Shown here piece by piece: positions 41,618 through 50,106 of a stretch of DNA of 64,000 bases. Every line of letters begins with the position of its first letter. The first letter of the stretch is position 1. The DNA comes from an uncultured Spirochaetota bacterium. GTDB taxonomy: Bacteria; Spirochaetota; UBA4802; UBA5550. Both the position numbers and the translations under genes were made by a program. The stretch lies in NCBI GenBank assembly GCA_937872225.1, contig CALMRZ010000038.1, forward strand, positions 99,665-163,664. Reading direction: 5' to 3'. Below the pieces are notes generated by a model that made no database searches, was not told the origin of the DNA, and saw only the letters and a list, made by a program, of their open reading frames with translations.

Positions 41618-43561
41618 ATGCTGAAGCTATTGAAACGATTATCCGCCCACAGGGCATTCTATCCCGCGGTTATCGCCCTGATTCTCCTTTTCACCCTGAT
41701 GCGCATCGCACACATCAACGCCGACGCCCCGCAGGACCTCACCATGTCGGCCGCGACATACACCGATGAGGGATTCAAGACCTACGACGCCCGCAACAAG
41801 GTCCTCTACGGCGGCTGGAAATGGACCCCGGAAGACGAGTACGAGGGCTGGAACACCAAAAGCCCCCTGACGGTACTGCCCCACGAGCGGATATTCAGGC
41901 ATTTCGGCGTTAGTTACGCGTCGATACGGGTGCTCTCGGTGATCTACGCAGCCGCCACCATGGCGCTCCTGTTCCTGTTCCTGGCGCGCAATTACGACCG
42001 TCTCACCGCCATCACCGGCCTGACCCTGTTCGGCGTCAATTATTTCGCGGCCATGTTCAACCGGCTCGGCATGTATGAATCGCACCTGATCTTCTACATC
42101 ATGGTGGCGGTCCTGGGGTTTTCCGAGTGTTTCAGGCCCTTCAGAGACCGCCGGGACGCGGAAAGCGAATCCTCCTATGCCGCGAAAAAGACACTGGTCC
42201 GCGCCGCATTCTTCATGATCGGCTTTCTCGGCTTTGCCGGCGGATTCTTCGTGAAGCGGAACCTGCTTATCCTCGTTCCCGCCATGGCCCCGGCGGTCAT
42301 GCTCCACCTCTGTAACCGCTACAGGGCGTCAGAGCGGTTTATGAACACGATCCTGGCCCTCTACATCGCAGCTTTTGCAGCGATCTACATACCCTTCGCG
42401 CACATGGACGAACTCAAGGTGAAACTGGCCTACCTGCTGATGTCATATAAGATATTCGGCCAGCCGATTTCCGCCTTCCTGCCCTTCACTGCCTTCGATC
42501 CTTTGCAGAACGTCCTGACAAAGGGGATTTACATGGAGTTCATCTTCCTCCATCCCTTCACCTTCTTTCTCGGCAGCCTTTTTTCCCTCTACGCCATCTA
42601 TCGATACATATACGGGGGCCGGCGGAACACCGCTGACCTCTTTCTCGCCTGCTGGTTCCTGTTCGGTATATTCTTTACGACCGTCATGTACTACAGCCCG
42701 TCACGGTACTATCTGCTGATGGTTATACCCCTTGTCGGCCTTGCCTCACGGGTCATCGCGGATACAATGAACGAGGACATAGCCGCGTTCTTTACCGGCA
42801 ACAAGCGCTTCCCGCACAATCTCGTCTTTTACCTGTTCGTCCTCTTCACCCTCGCCTACACCGGCATCGTCCCGGTGGTGCAGACAATCCCGCAGTCGGT
42901 AAAAAACAGACTGGTGGAAAAATTTTACCCATCGGTCATGAAGGGTGACTTCTCGAGCCTGGCCGTGGTCCTTGCGGCCGCGGGCGTCTTCTGGATCGGG
43001 TGCGTCATAACGACGGTAGCGCTGCGGAAACGCCTGATCGGGTTAATGAAAGACCCGAAGTTCCCGGCACTCATCCTCAGCGTAATCATGGCCCTGCAGC
43101 TATTCCAGTACGGCAAATGGTTCCTGTTCCATGAGCACACGCTTTACACGGCATCAAAAGAGCTGGGACGCGAACTGCCGCCCAACGCCGTCCTCGCCGG
43201 CAGCTGGTCCGCCGGGCTTGTCGTGGAAAACAGGGCGAGGGCCGTCATAATCCAGTCACTGATCCCCTATAACTACAAGCTGATAAATAAAATCCTTTAC
43301 GATATCGATATAAGCACGAACAGCCTGAAAAACGGAAAAATAGTCACCCTACCCGAAAACGGCATCCCCCTCTACCTGGCAGTCTGCAGGAATGTTGTCT
43401 TTGAAAAAGCTATTTCCGATACATACCGGGAGGAGCTTCGCCCGGAAAACTTGATTAAGACCATACAGTTTGGTTACTTTAAGGTGGAGATATTCAAGCT
43501 GGCCAAGCGCCATGTGGAAACAAAAAATGCTGTCCAAACGCTTTTCAACCGTTTGCTCTAA
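41618..43561 (+). CDS. GT-C family membrane glycosyltransferase
   Basis: 647 residues with about twelve hydrophobic segments and a soluble C-terminal part (from about 515). The first external loop has TYTDEGFKTYDARNKVLYG with adjacent Asp50 and Glu51, as expected for the acidic pair of GT-C enzymes using dolichyl- or undecaprenyl-phosphate sugars. SPSRYYLLMVIPLVGLA (about 363-380) matches the family R-Y-x-x-P-like segment. Fourth gene of the operon, 17 bases after the second GT4. It probably adds a sugar outside the inner membrane. Confidence 0.85.
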   Translation: MLKLLKRLSAHRAFYPAVIALILLFTLMRIAHINADAPQDLTMSAATYTDEGFKTYDARNKVLYGGWKWTPEDEYEGWNTKSPLTVLPHERIFRHFGVSYASIRVLSVIYAAATMALLFLFLARNYDRLTAITGLTLFGVNYFAAMFNRLGMYESHLIFYIMVAVLGFSECFRPFRDRRDAESESSYAAKKTLVRAAFFMIGFLGFAGGFFVKRNLLILVPAMAPAVMLHLCNRYRASERFMNTILALYIAAFAAIYIPFAHMDELKVKLAYLLMSYKIFGQPISAFLPFTAFDPLQNVLTKGIYMEFIFLHPFTFFLGSLFSLYAIYRYIYGGRRNTADLFLACWFLFGIFFTTVMYYSPSRYYLLMVIPLVGLASRVIADTMNEDIAAFFTGNKRFPHNLVFYLFVLFTLAYTGIVPVVQTIPQSVKNRLVEKFYPSVMKGDFSSLAVVLAAAGVFWIGCVITTVALRKRLIGLMKDPKFPALILSVIMALQLFQYGKWFLFHEHTLYTASKELGRELPPNAVLAGSWSAGLVVENRARAVIIQSLIPYNYKLINKILYDIDISTNSLKNGKIVTLPENGIPLYLAVCRNVVFEKAISDTYREELRPENLIKTIQFGYFKVEIFKLAKRHVETKNAVQTLFNRLL

Positions 43562-44873
43562 AATCACCATCTTCGCTCTGCTGACAGCGGCAGCCGTATC
43601 CGCACCGGGACCCGTAGCAGGGCCCCGACCGGAAGAGAGAGTGGCCCTGCTCAGGTTCAACTCCTATTCGCTCACCGTCGAAGCGATGAAGGCGCTGAAT
43701 GCGCAGATTAAGACTGCCGCGGGTAAAAACCGTCTCTTCATGATCCCCCCGGCAGTGACCGATTCGCTATGGTATGAATACGAGCCGGGAATCACCCTCT
43801 CCGGCGCAAACCTGTCACGGTATGAAGCCCTGTGCGCGCAGATCCAGTGCCCCCATCTCATGATTGGCACCGCATACCGCCGGCAGAATGACCTTTTTAT
43901 ACAGGCCAAAATTTATTCATCACAGGAAAAGCGGATTATCTGCACCCTTGACCAGGCAATCGAGAGAGGCGACCTTGCAAAGGCCGCGGCCCAGCTGGTG
44001 AAAAGGACCTCCCTGTTCTTCGACGGGAAGCTCCCGGTTGTCTCAAACCTGGCAGTCTCGAGGGGGAAATCCAAGGATGCGGTTGAACTGACATGGAAAT
44101 CCAACACATCAGGCAACACCTATACTATATACCGCTCCCCGTATCAAAATGGGACGTATGAAGAAATAGGCAATACGGGCTCCGTCCGGTTTACCGACAG
44201 CACTGCCGAAACCGGCATCAAGTACTGGTACCGCGTGACCGTGATGAAGGACGATCTGCCCGGCATATCCGCCTCCGGGTTCGGATACCGGAACCCGCCG
44301 AACCCGAAAGGCCTCACCCTCAGCGGACTCCTGGACGGCCACACCAGGCCATGGCCCGAGCCCGCCACGGAGAAAGAGAAAGAGCTGGAGAAGAAAAACC
44401 TGAAGCTCTACGAGAAATATTACGAAAGCTATTTCATGGTTACCTTCATAATCATGGTGGGGAGTATGTACATAAAAAGCGGCGAGCTCCTCGCCTTCAG
44501 GGGCTTCAAGTTCCATCATTTCGACCAGCCGAACCGCATCGTCTATTTTTCGAAGCCCGGCATGCCCCTGGTAAAATTCCGCTCGCGGCGCTTTTTCAGG
44601 TTTTTCCGCGACGTGCAGCTCATGGAACTCGATTTTTACGCCATCCTCAAGCGGATGATCGACAACGGCGTCATGTTCTGCATCCGCACCGGCGAACAGG
44701 AAGTGATGGAGCCGGACGGCAGGACCAGGTACGTGCCCACCCTCGAGGTGGTGGGCATGATGACGGAATATCATCGCGACTACGAAAAATGGAAAAGCAA
44801 CGTCATTGTTTTCGCCAGCAGCGACGAAGAGATCTACCGGAAAATCAGGGAAGCCCAGATGAAGGGCTACTGA
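43512..44873 (+). CDS. Exported protein with FN3-like domain, last gene of glycan operon
   Basis: 453 residues from ATG 43512, which overlaps the end of the GT-C gene by 50 bases; an ATG at 43527 is also possible. A signal peptide (about 1-36, TIFALLTAAAVSAPGPVAG) is followed by an alpha-beta domain like LpoB/TolB-type lipoprotein partners (RVALLRFNSYSLTVEAMKALNAQI). An FN3-like domain lies near 165-245 (VSNLAVSRGKSKDAVELTWKS, then YTIYRSP and KYWYRVTVMKDDLPG). A Glu/Lys-rich helix and a membrane-like stretch YFMVTFIIMVGSMYI (about 302-316) precede a C-terminal domain of unknown fold. Operon position suggests a partner of the glycan product. Confidence 0.75.
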   Translation: MWKQKMLSKRFSTVCSKITIFALLTAAAVSAPGPVAGPRPEERVALLRFNSYSLTVEAMKALNAQIKTAAGKNRLFMIPPAVTDSLWYEYEPGITLSGANLSRYEALCAQIQCPHLMIGTAYRRQNDLFIQAKIYSSQEKRIICTLDQAIERGDLAKAAAQLVKRTSLFFDGKLPVVSNLAVSRGKSKDAVELTWKSNTSGNTYTIYRSPYQNGTYEEIGNTGSVRFTDSTAETGIKYWYRVTVMKDDLPGISASGFGYRNPPNPKGLTLSGLLDGHTRPWPEPATEKEKELEKKNLKLYEKYYESYFMVTFIIMVGSMYIKSGELLAFRGFKFHHFDQPNRIVYFSKPGMPLVKFRSRRFFRFFRDVQLMELDFYAILKRMIDNGVMFCIRTGEQEVMEPDGRTRYVPTLEVVGMMTEYHRDYEKWKSNVIVFASSDEEIYRKIREAQMKGY

Positions 44874-44897
44874 AGCGGTGTTTAGCCGACCCGTCCC

Positions 44898-45614
44898 TTA
44901 TTTCTTCCATACCTTTTTAAGGAACATCATGAAACCGCGGCGCTCATGGGCCAGGGCCTCTTCCAGCGTCGACCTGTCGCGATAGTCAATCAGGTCCCTC
45001 ATGGTCTGGAGCATGTCCGGGTTCAGTTGGGCCATGAAACCCGCCAGTTCCTTCGCCCGCGCGAGCAGGCGGTCCGCCGGGACCACCTCGTTGACGAGGC
45101 CGGCACGGAGCGCTTCCTGCGCCGAAATAAATTGGCATGTGAGGGACATCTGCTTCGCCATCCGCCGGCCGACAGCCTCCTGAAGGAGCTGGCTCATGCC
45201 CCAACCCGGGTGTATGCCCATCTTTACGTGCGTGTCCGCGAAGGACGCCTGCTCGGACGCGATGAGGAAATCGCAGTTTAGCGCCAGCTCGAAGCCGCCG
45301 GTCATCGCCGGTCCGTTCACGGCCCCGATTATCGGTTTCTTGCAGGTTGCCAGCACATCGACCAGATCCCTGCCGTCCCCCCGCGGGTCCATGAGGTTGT
45401 CGGTGGCAATGGCCTTCAGGTCCAGTCCGGAGCAGAAGGCCGTTCCGGCCCCGGTGATTATTGCCGCTTTTATATTGATATCGGCAGCCACATCGTCTAT
45501 GCAGTTGTAGAGGTTCGCCAGCAGGTCCTGGTTGAGGGCGTTGCGGCGATCCGGCCGGTTCAGGGTAATCAGGGCTATACCGTTTTCCTTTTCAATCAAT
45601 ACTGTCTTTTCCAT
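44898..45614 (-). CDS. Enoyl-CoA hydratase/isomerase family protein
   Basis: 238 residues, slightly shorter than typical crotonases. ITLNRPDRRNALNQDL starts the fold. GAGTAFCSGLDLKAIA and GPAMTGGFELALNCDFLIAS give the two oxyanion-hole segments, and ADTHVKMGIHPGWGMSQLLQEAVG covers the second catalytic region. At the position of the second catalytic Glu of crotonase the sequence has Gly/His rather than a clear Glu, so isomerase or another crotonase chemistry is possible. GGAG lies 5 bases before the ATG. Confidence 0.9.
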   Translation of the reverse strand: MEKTVLIEKENGIALITLNRPDRRNALNQDLLANLYNCIDDVAADINIKAAIITGAGTAFCSGLDLKAIATDNLMDPRGDGRDLVDVLATCKKPIIGAVNGPAMTGGFELALNCDFLIASEQASFADTHVKMGIHPGWGMSQLLQEAVGRRMAKQMSLTCQFISAQEALRAGLVNEVVPADRLLARAKELAGFMAQLNPDMLQTMRDLIDYRDRSTLEEALAHERRGFMMFLKKVWKK

Positions 45615-45783
45615 AGGGCTCCTCGTGTATACGCTGGATATGTGCTACAAATGATTCCGGTTAATAGCAGTATTGATCATGGCGGCGGATACAAGTAAAA
45701 AATACCTTTATCATCACAAAAAATGTTCAAGAAACATTGCCGCCTTCCGTTAACCCCATACTCACAATTACGGAGGAACGGGG

Positions 45784-46242
45784 ATGGAAACAACAGTAAA
45801 CATGCGTACCGACATTTTACAAAGAATCTCCCGTGCCGCTGCGCTGCACGGAATATCACGAACAGGGATTATCATCCTGATAGTAAAAGAAATGATGAAA
45901 CGCCTCCCCGACCCTGACAGTGCCGGGTCAATGGTGCGGTACCAGGCGGAAGGGAAGCCTGATGACTGGCACGCGTTTCACCTCAGGATCAGGATGGATG
46001 AATACGAGTATCTGCTGGATTTGAGGAAGCTGTTCAAGATGTCGGTTTCCCTGATCATAGCCTATGGAGTAGACAGGTATTTAGACAAACTGATGGGAGA
46101 TACAGGTACCGATAACAATCGGTTTGCCAACTATATGGTAATCAGAGAGATTGTTGATACAATTATATGCTGGAAACTATATTGGGGCTACCCGCACAAT
46201 ATTTCTAAACACATTCCAATTTTCCAGGATTCAGTCCCATAG
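45784..46242 (+). CDS. Putative ribbon-helix-helix-like protein
   Basis: 152 residues; the ATG follows GGAGG at 7 bases. The N-terminus METTVNMRTDILQRISRAAALHGISRTGIIILIVKEMMKRL has the strand-helix-helix pattern of MetJ/Arc-type DNA-binding proteins. A second similar stretch, RIRMDEYEYLLDLRKLFKMSVSLIIAYGVDRYLDKL (about 68-103), looks like another copy of the same unit. A tandem RHH would allow a single chain to bind DNA, possibly as an autoregulator. The C-terminus is unassigned. No toxin-like partner is evident. Confidence 0.6.
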   Translation: METTVNMRTDILQRISRAAALHGISRTGIIILIVKEMMKRLPDPDSAGSMVRYQAEGKPDDWHAFHLRIRMDEYEYLLDLRKLFKMSVSLIIAYGVDRYLDKLMGDTGTDNNRFANYMVIREIVDTIICWKLYWGYPHNISKHIPIFQDSVP

Positions 46243-46288
46243 CTTTAAAAAAGCTGGACATATAATAATTCCATGTAATAATTATACC

Positions 46289-46761
46289 ATGTCCAAAATC
46301 AAAATTATACTTGCAGGTGCCGCCGGCGGCATTATTTTCGGCATAGCATGCATTACAATTATTCTTTCTATAGTTACAGCCGGACGGGAAGGCCCCCGGT
46401 CGGGGATCGCTGTTCTCATTACATCCCCCCCTACTTCTTTTTGTATATCGTGCCATTTGTTAATACGCTGCTGCCTGCCGGTCTTATCACCGGTACCGCT
46501 GCGGGCCTTGGCGTATCCTATCTTTCCCGACAATGGAGCATATTACTGGCTTCATTATCGGGTGCGATAAGCGGCGGTTATTTCGGAAGTCGATTTACAA
46601 CTATATTTCTCGAAGGAAGAGGATCAATGCCGGATAGTATTTCAGGGGGGATAAGAGTGGGCATTGTTCTCACTGCAGCTGGCGCCCTGATTTACAGTTT
46701 CCTCTATCGCTCATTTAAGAAAGTTACCGATAACAATCGGCACAAGAACACAACTATTTGA
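46289..46761 (+). pseudogene. Four-helix membrane protein, frameshifted at a C-run
   Basis: From ATG 46289 the frame reads MSKIKIILAGAAGGIIFG, then ACITIILSIVTAG, and loses sense at the C7 run 46425-46431. The next frame continues YFFLYIVPFVNTLLPAGLITG, then AAGLGVSYL, then WSILLASLSGAISGGYFGS and VGIVLTAAGALIYSFLYRSFKK, stopping at 46761. The span of 473 bases is one short of a multiple of three; eight C instead of seven would restore a 157-residue, four-helix protein. No family recognised. Its end overlaps the convergent serine hydrolase by 8 bases. Confidence 0.65.
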
Positions 46762-48166
46762 CGAAATACCCCTCTTTGACGCCAAGGCCGATAATTTTAC
46801 CCTTTTTCATGACAAAATCATAGATCTCGCCCTTTTCATTCTGGCCGGGGAAAATGTACACAAAGGTATGAAGCGACGTCGGGATGAGGCCGACCCGAAG
46901 CCCGCTGTACGATTTGGTCGCGATCAGGTATCCGCCCGGGCTCAGTTCGATTTCGACGTACTGGCCGCTGTTGGGATTGCTGTACTGCTTGTATCGTCCC
47001 ACGAACAATTTCAGCTGCTCCTTTGACGGCTTGTCCGAATCAAACGTGACGGGATCGAAATCGTCGGTCATAAGGGTCTTGCAGAAACGGACCAGCCTGC
47101 TTTTCAGCCCGTAGTAGTAACCGTAATACTCCTCCCGGTCGTACACCGGCGGATTGCTGATGAACACATAGGCGCAATCATGCTTCGGGAAGATCTGCAT
47201 GAACCCGCCGGCGCTGGGCATGTGTGCCGCGTGGTGCATGGAATAAATCCTGTCGTCTATGGACCAGATGCGGAAGCAGAGGCCCCGGTATTCCTTCCGG
47301 TGGGATCGGGGGGTTTCGATGGTCTCGTCGATAATTTTCCGAAACATCCTCTTCGAGATTATCCTTCTTCCCTTGTACACCCCGCCGTGCATCAGCATGA
47401 TGGTGTACCTGGCCAGGTCGGCGATCGAGCATTCGACCCCGGCGGCGCCCCTGGTGCTGGCAGGCGCCCTGGAGTCCTTCATTTCCATGGGCGAAAGGAT
47501 GTTCCTGGTGATGTATTCCCCCAGGGTAAGACCCGAGGCCTCGAACACGATGAATCCCAGGAGATTGTATCCCTGGTTGCAGTAATTGAAGCGGAACCCG
47601 GTGGGATATTTCTGTTCCGGTATGATGAAGGGATAATTGTTCTGCGCATGCTTCGGGCTCGGGTCCTCGATGAGGCCCGAGGTATGAGTGAGGAGGTGCC
47701 AGACGGTTATCGGTTCTGAATTGAGCTCGCTGTTTTCAAACCTGACCTGGAGGTACTTGCTGATCGGGTCGTTGAACGAAACCAGGCCCCTCTCGACAAG
47801 CTGCAGTATTGCCAGGGCCGTGAAGGTCTTGGTGAGGGACGCGGCCAGGAACGGCGTCGAAGGTTCGCATCGCACCGTTCCCATGTATATGACCCGGTCG
47901 CCTTCAACCACGGCTGCGGCGGCGGACGGCACGATGGGATACCAGGTATTCGCCCTCAGCCAGGCTGACAGGTTCTGCTTTTCGGCATTAATTTTCAGTT
48001 CCCGGGCTTTCTTGTCCGCCTCGATTTTTTCGGCATTGTGCCTGGGACGGGCATCTTCCTTCTTCTGCCGCTCTTCCATGAAGCATCCGGAAGATATGAC
48101 CAGCGAGAAGCAGAGCGAGAGTGCGGTGATGACAAGGTCGGCCCTATGACAGCTGCGGAGGATCAT
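46754..48166 (-). CDS. Lipoprotein serine hydrolase of the beta-lactamase/PBP class C family, copy 1
   Basis: 470 residues from ATG 48166; the open frame extends further but that part overlaps the neighbouring gene and is not similar. A signal peptide ends in lipobox VISSGC (Cys28). The catalytic motif SxxK is SLTK (110-113) and the second motif YxN is YCN (195-197). LLTHTSGLIEDPSP and EYITRNILSPMEMKDSRA are family features. A C-terminal 120-residue domain with beta character follows. Likely a D-Ala-D-Ala peptidase-like or esterase enzyme in the envelope. It lies downstream of and is paralogous to the next gene. Confidence 0.87.
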   Translation of the reverse strand: MILRSCHRADLVITALSLCFSLVISSGCFMEERQKKEDARPRHNAEKIEADKKARELKINAEKQNLSAWLRANTWYPIVPSAAAAVVEGDRVIYMGTVRCEPSTPFLAASLTKTFTALAILQLVERGLVSFNDPISKYLQVRFENSELNSEPITVWHLLTHTSGLIEDPSPKHAQNNYPFIIPEQKYPTGFRFNYCNQGYNLLGFIVFEASGLTLGEYITRNILSPMEMKDSRAPASTRGAAGVECSIADLARYTIMLMHGGVYKGRRIISKRMFRKIIDETIETPRSHRKEYRGLCFRIWSIDDRIYSMHHAAHMPSAGGFMQIFPKHDCAYVFISNPPVYDREEYYGYYYGLKSRLVRFCKTLMTDDFDPVTFDSDKPSKEQLKLFVGRYKQYSNPNSGQYVEIELSPGGYLIATKSYSGLRVGLIPTSLHTFVYIFPGQNEKGEIYDFVMKKGKIIGLGVKEGYFVK

Positions 48167-48326
48167 GGCATTGATTAATGCGGTTTCCGTGAAACTGTCA
48201 AATAAAAACAAAAAAATGCAATGACCACGGGGGATTTTTCTATCGGACCGCATTGACTGGTTATGTCGCATCAGGTGCATAACGAAGCTCGCGCCGCCAT
48301 TAAAGAAGGATTTAACAGGGAGGTGG

Positions 48327-49700
48327 TTATTCCCGCACCGCCTCGTAATAGCCGTGCCTGAGGGCCAGGCCGACCACGCGGTGGTCCTTCCACACAAAGT
48401 TGTGCAGCATGCGGCCGCTGTCGATGAGAAAGCGGTTCGAGGTAAAGGTCCTGAGGGGCATGTAGCCGCCGAAGCCGTTGCTGAAAAGGGTGCCGCCCTT
48501 GAGGGAGACGCGCACCTTTTCCCCGGTGATGACATTGCGGTAGTCGCCTTCGTACCACTTGAGCTCTCCGGGCGTGAGGGCCGGCCACGCTGTGCAGAGT
48601 GACTCGTCGTTGGAGATCTTCCGCACCAGAAAGCGGAGCATGCCGGTGAGGCCCTGGCGCCATGACATAAAGGAATCGCCCAGGTGCTCCGGGGGGTTGC
48701 ACAGGTATATGAAGGCTATCTTCCTCTTCGGGAAAACCTGCAGGCCCGACGCCTGGTTGAACCAGCGGCCCGCCTTATAGTAGCTGTCGATGCTGCCGTT
48801 GACGGTGATGACCTCCCAGCCGAGAGAGTAGTAATAATCGACCCTCGTGCTAGGCAGTTCCACCGGTTTGGCCAGGAGCTCGCCAAAGGACTTTTCGCTG
48901 ATTATCCGTCTGCCGCGGTACTCGCCGCGGCTGATCAGCATGGCCGTGTATTTCGCCAGGTCCTGTATGGTGGTCACGATCCCGCCGGTGCCGTTTGAAA
49001 ACTCCGCCGTGCTCGATGTCATCCCCAGCGGGTCGAGGACTTCCTCCTTCATGCACTCCGCGTAGGACCTTCCTGCCGCGGCCTCGATAACGTGCATCAT
49101 CAGCTCGTATCCCTCGTTCGAATATGAGTAGCAGTAGCCGGCCGGATGCACCTGCTCCGGAACCGAGATCTTCTTTCCGTTAATATCATACACCGCGTGC
49201 CTGCCGGCAAACGAGGGAATGCCGGAGGTATGGGCCAGGAGGTGCCTCACGGTCACCGGCCGCGAATCAAGTTCCGCGCGCTCTATGACGACACCGGGAA
49301 GATACCGGCTCACCGGCTCGTCGAGTACAAGGATTTTCTTTTCCTGGAGGCGCAGCGCCAGCACCGCGGTGAAGGTCTTCGAAAGAGATGCGATGCCGAA
49401 GCGGGTAGTGCTGTCGGCCCTGACGCCGTGGTGGAACACGAGGCGGTCGCCCTGGATAACGCCGACCGCGGCGGAGGGCACCATGCCGCCGGGGACGTTG
49501 CCGTTCAGCCAGCCGGCGAACTGCTTTCCGTACTGCTGCAGCCGTGCGTCGGTTTCCCTGTCGACTACCTCCCCTACATCGCCCTCCCTGAACCCAAAGA
49601 GGGTCGTCGCCCGGGACATGCCGGCGAGGCTTACGCAAATGATAAGGCACAGCAGAAATACGGCGCCTGAATACAGGTATAGCTTTCTCTTCATGAACAT
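48327..49700 (-). CDS. Exported serine hydrolase of the beta-lactamase/PBP class C family, copy 2
   Basis: 457 residues. A hydrophobic signal or anchor lies at about 7-28. SxxK is SLSK (105-108) and YxN is YSN (193-195). HLLAHTSGIPSFAG and ECMKEEVLDPLGMTSST are conserved family blocks. A C-terminal domain begins near 370 (PGELKWYEGDYRNVITGEKV) and resembles the DUF3471-like tail often found on these enzymes. It shares order and motifs with copy 1 across the whole length, so the pair arose by duplication. Substrate unknown. Start could be the ATG at 49694. Confidence 0.88.
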   Translation of the reverse strand: MFMKRKLYLYSGAVFLLCLIICVSLAGMSRATTLFGFREGDVGEVVDRETDARLQQYGKQFAGWLNGNVPGGMVPSAAVGVIQGDRLVFHHGVRADSTTRFGIASLSKTFTAVLALRLQEKKILVLDEPVSRYLPGVVIERAELDSRPVTVRHLLAHTSGIPSFAGRHAVYDINGKKISVPEQVHPAGYCYSYSNEGYELMMHVIEAAAGRSYAECMKEEVLDPLGMTSSTAEFSNGTGGIVTTIQDLAKYTAMLISRGEYRGRRIISEKSFGELLAKPVELPSTRVDYYYSLGWEVITVNGSIDSYYKAGRWFNQASGLQVFPKRKIAFIYLCNPPEHLGDSFMSWRQGLTGMLRFLVRKISNDESLCTAWPALTPGELKWYEGDYRNVITGEKVRVSLKGGTLFSNGFGGYMPLRTFTSNRFLIDSGRMLHNFVWKDHRVVGLALRHGYYEAVRE

Positions 49701-50036
49701 ACCGATATACTAAATACTAACAGTTTTTCGACAAGAAAGAATGAACATTCTTTCGCTTTGTCAGAACTATCGCCTTCCCTGACGCCCCCGGCCGCGGGAA
49801 CGATGGGATAGTGTCTGAAATTTTATGTTGCAGGTCTAAAGCAGATTACTTACTATCCCCACCCGCGAACTGTCAAGATAAAAACAACGCTGCCCGGCCC
49901 CTATGGACCGGCACATTTCTGATATATTGATCGGCTGTTTTATGCCGGTTCCATAACCATGTTTTCGGCCCCTGTTCATGACATAATCAAACCCGGAGAA
50001 CATTGCCGGCGATAAAAAATTATTGACTATTCACAC

Positions 50037-50064
50037 TTGACTTCCCGTATGGATGCAGTAATAT
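50037..50064 (+). promoter_or_regulatory. Predicted sigma-70 promoter in the 406-base gap 49701-50106
   Basis: TTGACT at 50037-50042, 16-base spacer, TAATAT at 50059-50064, about 43 bases before ATG 50107. The rest of the 406-base divergent gap (49701-50106) holds no recognised gene or structured element. Confidence 0.55.
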
Positions 50065-50106
50065 CAGTACAGGGTTGTTGAAGGCTCCAGGCAGCCTTCG
50101 CGCGAT

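Noticed and set aside
48167..48535. N-terminal extension of the first serine hydrolase
   Set aside because: It overlaps the second serine hydrolase gene in another frame and reads as Ser/Ala/Pro-rich nonsense. A signal peptide with lipobox begins at 48166.
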